Positions 1-7,053 of a DNA stretch of 7,356 bases are shown in pieces; the first letter of the stretch is position 1, and each line of letters starts with the position of its first letter. Under the pieces are notes generated by a model that saw nothing but the letters and a program-made list of their open reading frames with translations, was not told the origin of the DNA and made no database searches. A program made the translations under genes and the position numbers. Source of the DNA: Synergistaceae bacterium (GTDB lineage Bacteria; Synergistota; Synergistia; Synergistales; Aminobacteriaceae); contig WRBZ01000040.1 in NCBI GenBank assembly GCA_009784305.1, positions 1 to 7,356 of the forward strand, written 5' to 3'.

Positions 1-1
1 A

Positions 2-1525
2 AGGCCGACTGACCCCAAACGATGGGGAAAACCGGCAGCGGCTCTCTTAGGCGCTCTGTCGGCGCAGCTTGACTTGGGAATAGCTGCAGTGGGTGGAAAA
101 GATTCAATGAGCGGCACCTTTGAAAATTTGGACGTCCCTCCTGCACTGATATCGTTTGCAGTAACCGTTTCCGATGCAAATGAGTTAATTTCGCCCGATT
201 TCAAAAGAGCGGGGTCTAAAGTTATTCTTCTTGAACCCGAATATGATGAAAATTCATTTAAGCCTAAAGCCGGTTCCTTTAGCAAAATCCTGCATGAAGT
301 TCGTTCCCTTATAAACTCAGGAAAAGTAATATCCGCTTACGCTGTCTCTATGGGTGGAGTTGCTGAAGCAGTATTCAAAATGTGCATAGGTAACGGTTTC
401 GGTTTCATATTCAGTGAAAACATCAAACTTGAGAATTTGTTCACACGAAAATATGGCGCGTTCGTCCTGGAACTTGAAAACGATGCCGAAGTCGGTGAAG
501 AAAAGCTTTTGGGCACAACTCAGCCTGGGAATGGCAAGAACTGCCCTGAAATCGTGTTGCGAAATGACAGGATATTTCTTGATAAACTTGAACAGGTTTA
601 TGACTCCGTACTGGAGGGTGTTTTCCCTACTTCTCATGCCCGCATTCAGGGTAAAGAAGAGACTGTGAGCTTGATAAAGGAGGTTCGCATTAATCACGAA
701 AATGCCGCTCCCAAATTAATAACGCTCAAGCCACAAGTTTTAATCCCCGTATTCGGCGGAACCAACAGCGAATATGATTCAGCTGCTTATGCCGAAAACT
801 CAGGAGCATCTCCCAAGGTTTTTGTACTGCGCACCCGAACACAATCCGATTTGCGGGAATCAATAAAAGAATTCGCATCCCTTCTGTCGAAATCGGAAAT
901 ATTGTTTATCCCCGGTGGTTTTTCAAACGGTGATGAGCCTGACGGCAGCGGAAAATTCATAGCTAATTTTCTGAGAAATTCGTATATAGCTCAAGAAATA
1001 ATCAAGCTTCTTAATGAGCGTAATGGTCTGATCCTTGGAATATGCAACGGTTTCCAAGCTCTCATAAAAACAGGACTAGTTCCATACGGGAAAATAATCG
1101 AGCCTTCAGCGGATGCTCCGACTATAACACATAACCTGATAGGCAGGCATCAAGCCAGGGTCGTAAAGATACGCGTTGTATCTAACAAGTCTCCTTGGCT
1201 TGCTGGAACAACCCCGGGGGAGATATTCGATGTTCCCATATCTCACGGCGAGGGAAGATTTGTATGTCCGGAAAAGCTTTTCGCCGAATTACAGACTAAT
1301 GGCCAAATAACGACCCAATACGTGGATTTCAACGGATCACCGTCAATGTCAGCCGATATAAATCCGGCAGGGTCATTAATGGCGGTTGAAGGATTAACAT
1401 CACCTGACGGCAGGGTATTCGGCAAAATGGGGCATTCAGAGCGTTTTGGCGGGAATTTGTATAAAAACATAAGTGCAAACATTGACATGAAGCTGTTTGA
1501 TTCTGCAGTGAAATATTTTAATTAA
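2..1525 (+). CDS. purL: Phosphoribosylformylglycinamidine synthase, C-terminal part (5' end outside the window)
   Basis: FGAM synthase converts FGAR, glutamine and ATP to FGAM, the fourth step of cytoplasmic de novo purine synthesis. The frame is open to the left edge, so the 507 residues seen are the C-terminal part of a protein whose single-chain relatives run to about 1250 residues. A TTG at 74 is only an internal codon, because recognisable PurL sequence (DPKRWGKPAAALLGAL) lies upstream of it. VGGKDSMSG at 89-115 belongs to the second AIR-synthase-like half. A class I glutamine amidotransferase domain starts near 735. It has PGGFSNGDEPDGSGKF, the nucleophile Cys in LGICNGFQAL (codon 1043-1045), and the His and Glu of GHSERFGG (1433-1435 and 1439-1441). 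All three catalytic residues are present, so the glutaminase domain looks intact. Fusion of the glutaminase to the synthetase is typical of the Clostridia, Bacteroides and gammaproteobacterial form, as opposed to the split PurL/PurQ/PurS form. An intrinsic terminator follows, so purL ends its transcription unit. Confidence 0.96.
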   Translation, partial: RPTDPKRWGKPAAALLGALSAQLDLGIAAVGGKDSMSGTFENLDVPPALISFAVTVSDANELISPDFKRAGSKVILLEPEYDENSFKPKAGSFSKILHEVRSLINSGKVISAYAVSMGGVAEAVFKMCIGNGFGFIFSENIKLENLFTRKYGAFVLELENDAEVGEEKLLGTTQPGNGKNCPEIVLRNDRIFLDKLEQVYDSVLEGVFPTSHARIQGKEETVSLIKEVRINHENAAPKLITLKPQVLIPVFGGTNSEYDSAAYAENSGASPKVFVLRTRTQSDLRESIKEFASLLSKSEILFIPGGFSNGDEPDGSGKFIANFLRNSYIAQEIIKLLNERNGLILGICNGFQALIKTGLVPYGKIIEPSADAPTITHNLIGRHQARVVKIRVVSNKSPWLAGTTPGEIFDVPISHGEGRFVCPEKLFAELQTNGQITTQYVDFNGSPSMSADINPAGSLMAVEGLTSPDGRVFGKMGHSERFGGNLYKNISANIDMKLFDSAVKYFN

Positions 1526-1577
1526 AGAAAAGAGCAATCCACTCTTGTTTGACAAGATATAAATATATCATTCACAT

Positions 1578-1606
1578 AGGCCTTGCAGTGCAAGGTCTTT
1601 TTTTTT
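1578..1606 (+). terminator. Intrinsic terminator of purL
   Basis: A 9-bp stem (AGGCCTTGC / GCAAGGTCT, one G-T wobble) with a 3-nt loop is followed directly by nine T residues. It lies about 50 nt after the purL stop codon. A smaller 6-bp hairpin (TCTTGT / ACAAGA, 1543-1557) just upstream has no T tract and is probably incidental. Confidence 0.88.
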
Positions 1607-1670
1607 ATTAAGTTGTAGTATTTGACATATGCTGCTATATCAAAGATTAATCCGGCGTTTCGTAAAAAGG

Positions 1671-1820
1671 TATCCAATTAATTTTCAATCAAATTTTTAC
1701 CAATATAAAACTATTTTTAATAAATATTTAATCTATTATAAATCAATAATTTTTCAATTTTTATTCAATTATTATTCAATTTTCAACCTATTATCAATCA
1801 ATTATCAATTTATCAATTAA
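1671..1820 (+). repeat. 150-nt G-free, AT-rich tract with a degenerate 11-nt tandem repeat
   Basis: The + strand has no G between the last G at 1670 and the next at 1821, yet contains 19 C. C falls at 1700, 1711, 1733, 1744, 1755, 1766, 1777, 1788 and 1799, an exact 11-nt spacing with one miss at 1722. Units resemble CAATTATTATT and CTATTATCAAT. From 1744 on, each of these periodic C residues is preceded by T or C. A 63-codon open frame at 1629-1820 crosses the tract, but an 11-nt period is not a multiple of three, the frame has no ribosome binding site, and the peptide is low-complexity F/I/N/Y, so I do not call it coding. The transcript would be unstructured. Periodic pyrimidine-C dinucleotides in a C-over-G region are also a known property of Rho utilisation sites. 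A DNA-level role (helical phasing, protein binding) is equally possible. Confidence 0.75.
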
Positions 1821-1908
1821 GTTATATCAACATATTATGATATTATAGATTCTACATGGATTCTCCGAAATGAAAGTCATTCACCATCATATTTCATACT
1901 ATTATGAT

Positions 1909-1939
1909 ACCCATGAAGATTGATTTTTCGTGGGTTTTA
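1909..1939 (+). terminator. Terminator-like hairpin upstream of the porin promoter
   Basis: The arms ACCCATGAA and TTCGTGGGT pair over 9 bp (one T-G wobble) around a 9-nt loop, followed by TTTAT. The T tract is short, so this is a weak candidate. It lies before the likely porin promoter and would therefore stop read-through, not attenuate transcripts starting at 1981. It would act as an attenuator only if a further promoter lies upstream. Confidence 0.35.
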
Positions 1940-1952
1940 TAAATATTCCCTC

Positions 1953-1981
1953 TTGTATTTTTCGGTAAAACTCAATATAAT
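1953..1981 (+). promoter_or_regulatory. Sigma-70-type promoter of the SLH porin gene
   Basis: A -35 element TTGTAT (1953-1958, 4 of 6 consensus bases) and a perfect -10 TATAAT (1976-1981) are separated by the ideal 17 bp. Transcription would start near 1988 and give a 5' leader of about 65 nt. This is the best promoter match I see in the window and fits an abundant envelope protein. Confidence 0.75.
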
Positions 1982-2037
1982 ACACAAAATAAGTTACAAA
2001 TCCACAATAATAGCATCGGTAAAAGTAGCAAATTAAC

Positions 2038-2047
2038 AAGGAGGGTG
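2038..2047 (+). promoter_or_regulatory. Ribosome binding site of the SLH porin gene
   Basis: AAGGAGGGTG is a near-complete Shine-Dalgarno sequence 7 nt before the ATG at 2055. It fixes the start and suggests strong translation. Confidence 0.85.
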
Positions 2048-2054
2048 TATCAGT

Positions 2055-3578
2055 ATGAGAAAACATTTGTCAACTGCGATTGTGACAGCGTTTGTAATTT
2101 TTGCATTCGCTGCTCCGGTGGTTGCTGCAACCAACCCGTTTGTTGACGTGCCTTCGGGGCATTGGGCTTACGACGATCTCGAATGGCTATTAGCAGAGCG
2201 TGTCATTTCCGGATACCCCGACGGCGCCTTCAAAGGCAGGCAACCTGCCACCCGTTTCGAGGTAGCTGCTGTTATTGCCCGTACATTGCCTTTAATAGAC
2301 TTGGATAAGGCGGACATACAAGAAATGAATGCGCTGAAGAGGCTCTTCAACGAATTTAAAGATGAGCTTGATGCATTGGGAGTTAAACTCGATCAGTTAA
2401 ACCCCAGTATCGCCATTTTTAAAGAACGCCTGAGCGGCTGGCGTTTGAGCGGCGTTTTGATCATGGATGTCGAATTGTGGCAACATGATTTATATGGCGG
2501 ATATGGCGATTTCAACTTTAAGAGGGCACGCATCTATTTCAACCGCTGGTTCGGCGAAAACGAGGAAATGTTCTTCCAGGCGGGCTTCGAACGCGCTAAT
2601 GATACCTTCAGGGCTGAGAGTTTCTACGTGGAATTCCCAACGTGGTTTGGTACATACATGACTGTCGGTATCTTCAACTGGGACTGGGAGAGCCCATACT
2701 ACTTCCGTACTGGAGGTATCAGTGACCTTGGCAATATGTCTTATATAACGGATAGGGAATTCCAAGCAATTGGTATCCGTAAGTCTTTCGAGTTGGGGAC
2801 GTTCCGGATGCTTGTCCATAGACCCAACCTTGAGGTAGTGAAGGGCGCATTCGCTAGCGTATGGGAAACGGCAGCAATCGCTGAGATACAGATTGCGGAA
2901 CGTGTGGGATTAGACATCGGTTTTCAGTATATGTGGGGCGACGATGGTTCGGTTGCCATAGAGTATTCTCTCCTTGATGAACACAAGCACAAAGTAGACA
3001 GTCTCTTTACATACTTTGGAGGCCTCCGGTTTAAATTTAACGATGACATAGAATTAAAAGGTATTTATTACGGTCAGCGATCTATTGGTGAATACCAATT
3101 GAACAGCGACCCTCCTGTAGAATGGAACAAAAGCCCATACGCTTACAAGCTGGCATTAGACATCAGCCAGGATTTATTAGGTTTCACCAGCTTGTGGCTT
3201 GGTTATGACTTTATTGGAAAAGATTTTTGGACTCTTAACGGTGATGGAGATTTCGAAATTAATCCTGTAAGGGATTATCATTGGGCGCATGACACGAGGA
3301 TCTGGCGTTTGGGGGCAATTCAGAGGTGGAACGATAAATGGAGATCATGGGTTTATTTCGCCTATCATACTATAATCGACCCTGTTGATAACGATGGCAA
3401 CAGTATAAGTAACGTTAATGGCACTCAGTGGGGAATTGGTGTGGAGTACAGTTACAACTCATATCTCACTTTCGCGCTTAATTATGTCCATTCGATCTTT
3501 GATGATGTTGCAAATACTAGTAATACAATACCGGGGGACAACCACTTCTTACGGTTCCGAACGCAAATAAATTTCTAA
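2055..3578 (+). CDS. SLH-domain outer-membrane porin
   Basis: This is a 507-residue envelope protein. Residues 1-24 form a Sec signal peptide (basic MRKH, hydrophobic core, cleavage near VVA-A). One SLH domain spans about 29-76, with FVDVPSGHWAYDDLEWL, an ISGYPDG turn and TRFE in place of the usual TRAE motif. Residues about 82-125 (KADIQEMNALKRLFNEFKDELDALGVKLDQL) look like a short helical or coiled-coil linker. From about 128 the chain is rich in aromatic, alternating beta-strand sequence and ends LRFRTQINF, a typical outer-membrane beta-signal with C-terminal Phe. In related proteins (OmpM of Negativicutes, SLH porins of Synergistota) the SLH domain binds a peptidoglycan-linked polymer and tethers the outer membrane while the barrel acts as a channel. 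The linker and the SGWRLSGVLIMDVE entry to the barrel remind me most of Synergistota. It has its own promoter and is followed by a hairpin terminator. The substrate is not predictable. Confidence 0.88.
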   Translation: MRKHLSTAIVTAFVIFAFAAPVVAATNPFVDVPSGHWAYDDLEWLLAERVISGYPDGAFKGRQPATRFEVAAVIARTLPLIDLDKADIQEMNALKRLFNEFKDELDALGVKLDQLNPSIAIFKERLSGWRLSGVLIMDVELWQHDLYGGYGDFNFKRARIYFNRWFGENEEMFFQAGFERANDTFRAESFYVEFPTWFGTYMTVGIFNWDWESPYYFRTGGISDLGNMSYITDREFQAIGIRKSFELGTFRMLVHRPNLEVVKGAFASVWETAAIAEIQIAERVGLDIGFQYMWGDDGSVAIEYSLLDEHKHKVDSLFTYFGGLRFKFNDDIELKGIYYGQRSIGEYQLNSDPPVEWNKSPYAYKLALDISQDLLGFTSLWLGYDFIGKDFWTLNGDGDFEINPVRDYHWAHDTRIWRLGAIQRWNDKWRSWVYFAYHTIIDPVDNDGNSISNVNGTQWGIGVEYSYNSYLTFALNYVHSIFDDVANTSNTIPGDNHFLRFRTQINF

Positions 3579-3634
3579 GCGCGTCAGGGCTAAACTAAAC
3601 GATCAAGACAGGGAGTTTAACTATTTAAAACCGT

Positions 3635-3660
3635 TGGGGACGCCGTGTATGGCGTCCCCA
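3635..3660. terminator. GC-rich hairpin between convergent genes, probably bidirectional
   Basis: A perfect 10-bp stem (TGGGGACGCC / GGCGTCCCCA) with a 6-nt loop lies between the porin stop (3578) and the end of the radical SAM gene on the other strand (3688). The T tract is short on both sides: TTTGT after the stem on the + strand, and TTTT a few bases after it on the minus strand. The position suggests it ends both units. Confidence 0.75.
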
Positions 3661-3687
3661 TTTGTAATAATGTAAAAGGCTCTCACC

Positions 3688-4926
3688 TTATGCGTTGGCG
3701 TAACTCTCTATAATAAACATTTCATCCGCATGATTTACATATGTGGAATCTGCTTTAACTTTTATACCGTCAGATTTGGCTTTGCTTATCAACCTTAAAA
3801 CCAAATCTTTAACTTTTTCTGTGTATGGAGTGGTTTTGTTGCTTGATAACATTATTAAGCCGCCAATTTCTTGTACAATTCTATAAAACCCGTCTACATC
3901 AGTTTCATTATCGTTCACGCCATCAAGAAAAATATACTTTGCGGCAAACTGTGTTTTGCTTAATGGATATTTCCTCAAGTTTTCCAAAACTTTATCAAAC
4001 ATATCCCTTTGCTTTACTTTTTTGAAAGTTTCACGGGTTCCCGCATCAATCGATGTTACTAATGATCTAACTCTACCGATTTCCATAAGCTCTGAAATTT
4101 GTTCATTGTATATGGAACAATTAGAAACCATAGACATTTTCCATTTTGTTTTCATAAAAAATATGTCAAGTATGTCTTTACAGTGCTTATAGGCAGTAAA
4201 CTCTCCATTACCAAATCGAATAGAAAGTTCTTCCGTATTATACTCCGGTATTTCCGCGAGTTGTTGTAACACTTCATAAACACTGTTTCCAGGAGTAGCT
4301 TCTTCCAAGCGTTCTCTAATTTTAGCATGGTCGCAATAGATGCAGCTAAAATTGCATACATCGTCACGGGTTTTTGCTCCGAAAGTGAATGAGTTGAGTT
4401 TTACCGATTTACGCCAGAATCCATATGAAAGCATATGACATGTTTGGCATTGGTTTGGTCTTTCATGCCGGATATCGTCAACCAATTCGGTAGTAAAATC
4501 CTGCCATTTTGTCAATCTATCGTGAACAGGGCCTGAGGCCTTAACAACCGGTCCTTGTCCGATTGAGCAACAAGGCGAAAAAGAATTCTCGCGATAAAGA
4601 ATAGTGTTTCCTAAGAATGAGCAGCCTTTGCGGTACTCTAAATCCGCTTCCAAAAAATGTATCTTTTCAGGCGGTATTATTTTTGCTAACCAATTTGGTA
4701 CCCACCCGACACGACGGTATGTTATCCAGACGTCAGCATTGGGATAACGCTTTAAGGCTTCTTTTATGGAAACAACATCGTATTTTTCAAGCAATTTCGA
4801 TTGGTATTTTTCAATTTGATCGTTTCTCTCTGAAAAAATATCCGGGGCGCCGGCAATACTTATCCATTTGTCAATGTTATTACCGATATGATCCTCATTA
4901 AGGATACCGAAAAATATGTTAGCCAT
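3688..4926 (-). CDS. Radical SAM protein, copy B of a tandem pair
   Basis: This 412-residue protein of unknown substrate should cleave S-adenosylmethionine through a [4Fe-4S] cluster. CNFSCIYC at 191-198 is a canonical CxxxCxxC site. FGNGEF (238-243) sits where the SAM-binding GGE motif is expected, and SIDAGTRETFKKVK (292-305) resembles a strand-loop common in MoaA/PqqE-like enzymes. An N-terminal region of about 90 residues (MANIFFGIL, WISIAGAPDIFSER, YDVVSIKEAL) matches no domain I can name. Between it and the core lie further cysteines shared with copy A: C102, C119-C120 and C160/C163 (CQTCHML), a possible auxiliary Fe-S site. There is no C-terminal SPASM-like cysteine cluster. The ATG has a strong AGGAGGT site 7 nt away that overlaps the stop of copy A, so the two are almost certainly co-transcribed. 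Radical SAM membership is secure; peptide, sugar or nucleotide modification cannot be told apart. Confidence 0.9.
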   Translation of the reverse strand: MANIFFGILNEDHIGNNIDKWISIAGAPDIFSERNDQIEKYQSKLLEKYDVVSIKEALKRYPNADVWITYRRVGWVPNWLAKIIPPEKIHFLEADLEYRKGCSFLGNTILYRENSFSPCCSIGQGPVVKASGPVHDRLTKWQDFTTELVDDIRHERPNQCQTCHMLSYGFWRKSVKLNSFTFGAKTRDDVCNFSCIYCDHAKIRERLEEATPGNSVYEVLQQLAEIPEYNTEELSIRFGNGEFTAYKHCKDILDIFFMKTKWKMSMVSNCSIYNEQISELMEIGRVRSLVTSIDAGTRETFKKVKQRDMFDKVLENLRKYPLSKTQFAAKYIFLDGVNDNETDVDGFYRIVQEIGGLIMLSSNKTTPYTEKVKDLVLRLISKAKSDGIKVKADSTYVNHADEMFIIESYANA

Positions 4927-4933
4927 TAGTATT

Positions 4934-4940
4934 ACCTCCT
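4934..4940 (-). promoter_or_regulatory. Ribosome binding site of copy B overlapping the stop of copy A
   Basis: AGGAGGT on the minus strand shares bases with the TAG stop (4939-4941) of the upstream gene and lies 7 nt from the ATG at 4926. The arrangement suits translational coupling. It is much stronger than the AAAAGAG-like site before copy A. Confidence 0.85.
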
Positions 4941-6174
4941 ATGCGTTTGCATAGCTTTCCTTAATAAATATAGCATCCTGCGGGTGAAGAAAATTGCCGC
5001 CTGCATTAATTTTAATGCCATCAGCTTTAGCCTTTTTAACCATCCTCAAGGCCAATTCTCTCATTTTTTCTGTGTACGGCTTGGTAAGGTCGCTTGAGAA
5101 CATTATGATGCTGCCAAATTCTTTTGCAATTTCGCAAAAACCATCAACATCTTTTTCGTTATCGTTTATACCTTCAAGGAAAATATATTTTGTATTTAAT
5201 TTTGTTTTATTCATTGGATATTTTCTAAAATTCTCAAGAACTTTATCAAACATGTCTACTTGCTTTATTCTTTTGAATGTATCACGGGTTCCTGCGTCCA
5301 GCGAAGTTACTATTGATACGACTCTGCCGGTTTCCATAAGGTTTGCAAGCTTTTCTTTGTATATTGAACAATTGGATGTCAAATCCATATTCCATTTTGT
5401 TTTCAAAAATATGTCAAGCATTTCATCACAATGTTTGTTAGCACAAAATTCGCCATTCGAAATCAGTAAAGTAAGCTCTTCTGTATTGAGCTCATGTATT
5501 TCCGAAAGCTGCTGTAACATTTCATAAGTGGAAAGACTGTCTGTAACATGTGCAAGACGTTCCAGACTATTATTGGCAAAGCAATAGATACACTTAAAGT
5601 TACAGACATCGCTTTTGTTAGTTGTTGCGAAACTTAACGTGTTAAGCTTTACCGATTTACGCCAAAATCCATAACTAAGCATATGACATTTCTGGCATTT
5701 ATTTGGGCTGTCGCATTGAATTGCATCTATTAGTTTTTCCATGTAGTTTTGCCATTGTTTCATCCTCTGCTGGACAGATCCAGAAACCTTAACAACCGGC
5801 ATATGACCAGTCACACAACAAGGTGAAAAAGAATCTTCGCGATAAAGATAAAAGTTTCCCAAATACTTACAACCTTTACGATACTCTAAATCAGCTTCAA
5901 GAAAATGTATTCTTTCCGGTGGTAGTTTTTTGAGTAACATATTCGCTACGTATCCGACTTGGGGGTATGTAATCCAAACAGCTGCATCGGGATAATGATT
6001 TAAAGCTTCATCTATGGAAACAACATCATATTTTCCGAGCAATTTCGATTTGTATTTATTAACGTGATCGTCTCTTTCCGAAAAAATATCCGGAGCGCCT
6101 GCAATGCTAATCCATTTGTCAATGCTATTGCTGATATGAGTATTGCTAAGTATACCGAAAAATATATTTGCCAT
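4939..6174 (-). CDS. Radical SAM protein, copy A of a tandem pair
   Basis: This 411-residue protein aligns with copy B over its whole length with one single-residue gap near 257. By hand I count about 260 identical positions (63 %). The cluster motif is CNFKCIYC (191-198), the GGE-like motif ISNGEF (238-243), and SLDAGTRDTFKRIK lies at about 291-304. C102, C119-C120, C160 and C163 are conserved as in copy B. The blocks 91-120 and 161-180 are nearly invariant, while 181-190 and 201-210, flanking the cluster site, keep only three of ten residues each; the two copies may therefore act on different substrates. The C-terminus ESYANA is identical. The ATG is preceded by only a weak AAAAGAG site about 8 nt away. 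It starts 80 nt after the sortase gene on the same strand and may belong to its operon. Specific function unknown. Confidence 0.9.
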   Translation of the reverse strand: MANIFFGILSNTHISNSIDKWISIAGAPDIFSERDDHVNKYKSKLLGKYDVVSIDEALNHYPDAAVWITYPQVGYVANMLLKKLPPERIHFLEADLEYRKGCKYLGNFYLYREDSFSPCCVTGHMPVVKVSGSVQQRMKQWQNYMEKLIDAIQCDSPNKCQKCHMLSYGFWRKSVKLNTLSFATTNKSDVCNFKCIYCFANNSLERLAHVTDSLSTYEMLQQLSEIHELNTEELTLLISNGEFCANKHCDEMLDIFLKTKWNMDLTSNCSIYKEKLANLMETGRVVSIVTSLDAGTRDTFKRIKQVDMFDKVLENFRKYPMNKTKLNTKYIFLEGINDNEKDVDGFCEIAKEFGSIIMFSSDLTKPYTEKMRELALRMVKKAKADGIKINAGGNFLHPQDAIFIKESYANA

Positions 6175-6254
6175 TATTCACAACTCTTTTCACGCTAAAA
6201 TATTTCACAGTATTAAATTTGTTGCGTTGCTATTGCTATTATATGTAACACAAA
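6175..6254 (-). other. 80-nt spacer between sortase and radical SAM genes, possible weak promoter
   Basis: No convincing terminator is present, so read-through from the sortase gene is plausible. On the minus strand a perfect TATAAT occurs at 6243-6238, but I find no -35 element at a proper distance. A secondary start for the radical SAM genes is possible but not shown. The spacer also contains short AATAGC and AACGC repeats of no evident meaning. Confidence 0.3.
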
Positions 6255-7046
6255 TTAGGAGCCTTTTTCAACAAGTTTTCCCACGATAAACAACCTTGCA
6301 TTATCAAAACTATATTCGCATGTGCATAAAGTCACCAATCGATCGCCAAATTTAACTTCAACGTCACTTTTGAACATTGATCGCTGTTTAGCGCTACGAA
6401 CGTAATTATCCAAAGCTTTCGCATCCGTAAATTTCATTGACTGCTTTTCTTCCTGCTGATTGAATGTGTACCCGGCAAACAATTCGAGTTCATAATTCGC
6501 TTTTGAGGTGAAAATGGAAACAGTAGGATGCTTGTCATAATATGACTGGTTTTTGTAATTACTCAGCATTCCGAACATAGCCCCAGATCTCATATGGTGG
6601 CCGTAGATAAAGGTATTATGGTTCGAAAAGTCAGGTGCGTTGCGGTAATCGATGAATATCGAACCACTTCGGCTCTTCTTTCCATCCGGACGGCGAGTCA
6701 TGTAGTATTCATTGTTGGCGCCATACATAACAGGGTAATTTATTCCCGTGCCATTAATCCGGATCCACGCTGCGACATCCGGAAACTCCTTTTTAGCAGC
6801 TTCAAAATCCATAGCTGGCATCCTGATTTTTTCCACAGGTTCGGTTTCCGCGTTCATATTCACAGTATGTCCATCTTCTATCTCAAAAAAAGCAGGCAGG
6901 GAGGCGTAATACGCCTCCTCCTGCCTGTTCGTGATCAGGTAAATCGCTATTAAAGTTGCAAAGCAAATCGTACCAGCAATGCCAGCGTAAAACAACAATT
7001 TGGCAACTTTACTGCTATTACTTACCTTCCTCCTTTTACTTCGCAA
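6255..7046 (-). CDS. Class B sortase
   Basis: This 263-residue membrane-anchored transpeptidase cleaves a sorting signal between Thr and Gly and joins the protein to the cell wall. A basic start (MRSKRRK) and a hydrophobic helix at about 16-39 give an N-in, extracytoplasmic topology. The catalytic domain follows the WIRINGTGINYPVMYG block (94-109), a typical class B opening. It holds catalytic His150 in FIYGHHM, Cys243 in TLCTC and Arg251 in NARLFIVGKL, so it looks active. The start is TTG (7044-7046), with an AGGAGG 12 nt upstream inside the end of the preceding gene; that spacing is long. A second purine-rich stretch inside the first codons could serve a TTG at residue 17 or 18, but this would remove the basic N-terminus. 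It begins 7 nt after a gene carrying a sorting signal, which is almost certainly its substrate. Class B sortases include NPQTN-specific haem-uptake enzymes and Clostridioides difficile SrtB, which accepts (S/P)PxTG; the latter fits better. Confidence 0.93.
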   Translation of the reverse strand: MRSKRRKVSNSSKVAKLLFYAGIAGTICFATLIAIYLITNRQEEAYYASLPAFFEIEDGHTVNMNAETEPVEKIRMPAMDFEAAKKEFPDVAAWIRINGTGINYPVMYGANNEYYMTRRPDGKKSRSGSIFIDYRNAPDFSNHNTFIYGHHMRSGAMFGMLSNYKNQSYYDKHPTVSIFTSKANYELELFAGYTFNQQEEKQSMKFTDAKALDNYVRSAKQRSMFKSDVEVKFGDRLVTLCTCEYSFDNARLFIVGKLVEKGS

Positions 7047-7053
7047 CGAGATA

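Noticed and set aside
1621..1650. TTGACA at 1621-1626 as a -35 box of a second promoter.
   Set aside because: The hexamer 17 nt downstream is GATTAA, a poor -10, and no gene follows at a sensible distance.
1629..1820. A 63-codon open frame after the purL terminator.
   Set aside because: It has no ribosome binding site, its product is low-complexity, and the underlying 11-nt repeat is incompatible with a codon-based repeat.
1671..1820. Reading the periodic tract as a CRISPR array or plasmid iterons.
   Set aside because: Units are only 11 nt, degenerate and without spacers, and no cas, rep or partition gene is present.
1870..1923. A 17-codon open frame (MKVIHHHISYYYDTHED) with three His and three Tyr codons, ending inside the hairpin at 1909-1935, reminiscent of an attenuator leader peptide.
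   Set aside because: There is no ribosome binding site, the likely promoter at 1953-1981 lies downstream of it, and the next gene is a porin, not an amino acid biosynthesis gene. Chance in AT-rich DNA is the simpler explanation.
4994..5527. A 177-codon open frame on the + strand.
   Set aside because: It lies antisense inside a clear radical SAM gene and has no recognisable domain or ribosome binding site. Other opposite-strand frames in this block fail for the same reason.
3688..6174. A RiPP precursor peptide next to the radical SAM genes.
   Set aside because: The gaps of 80, 12 and 109 nt around these genes hold no small open frame with a start and ribosome binding site.
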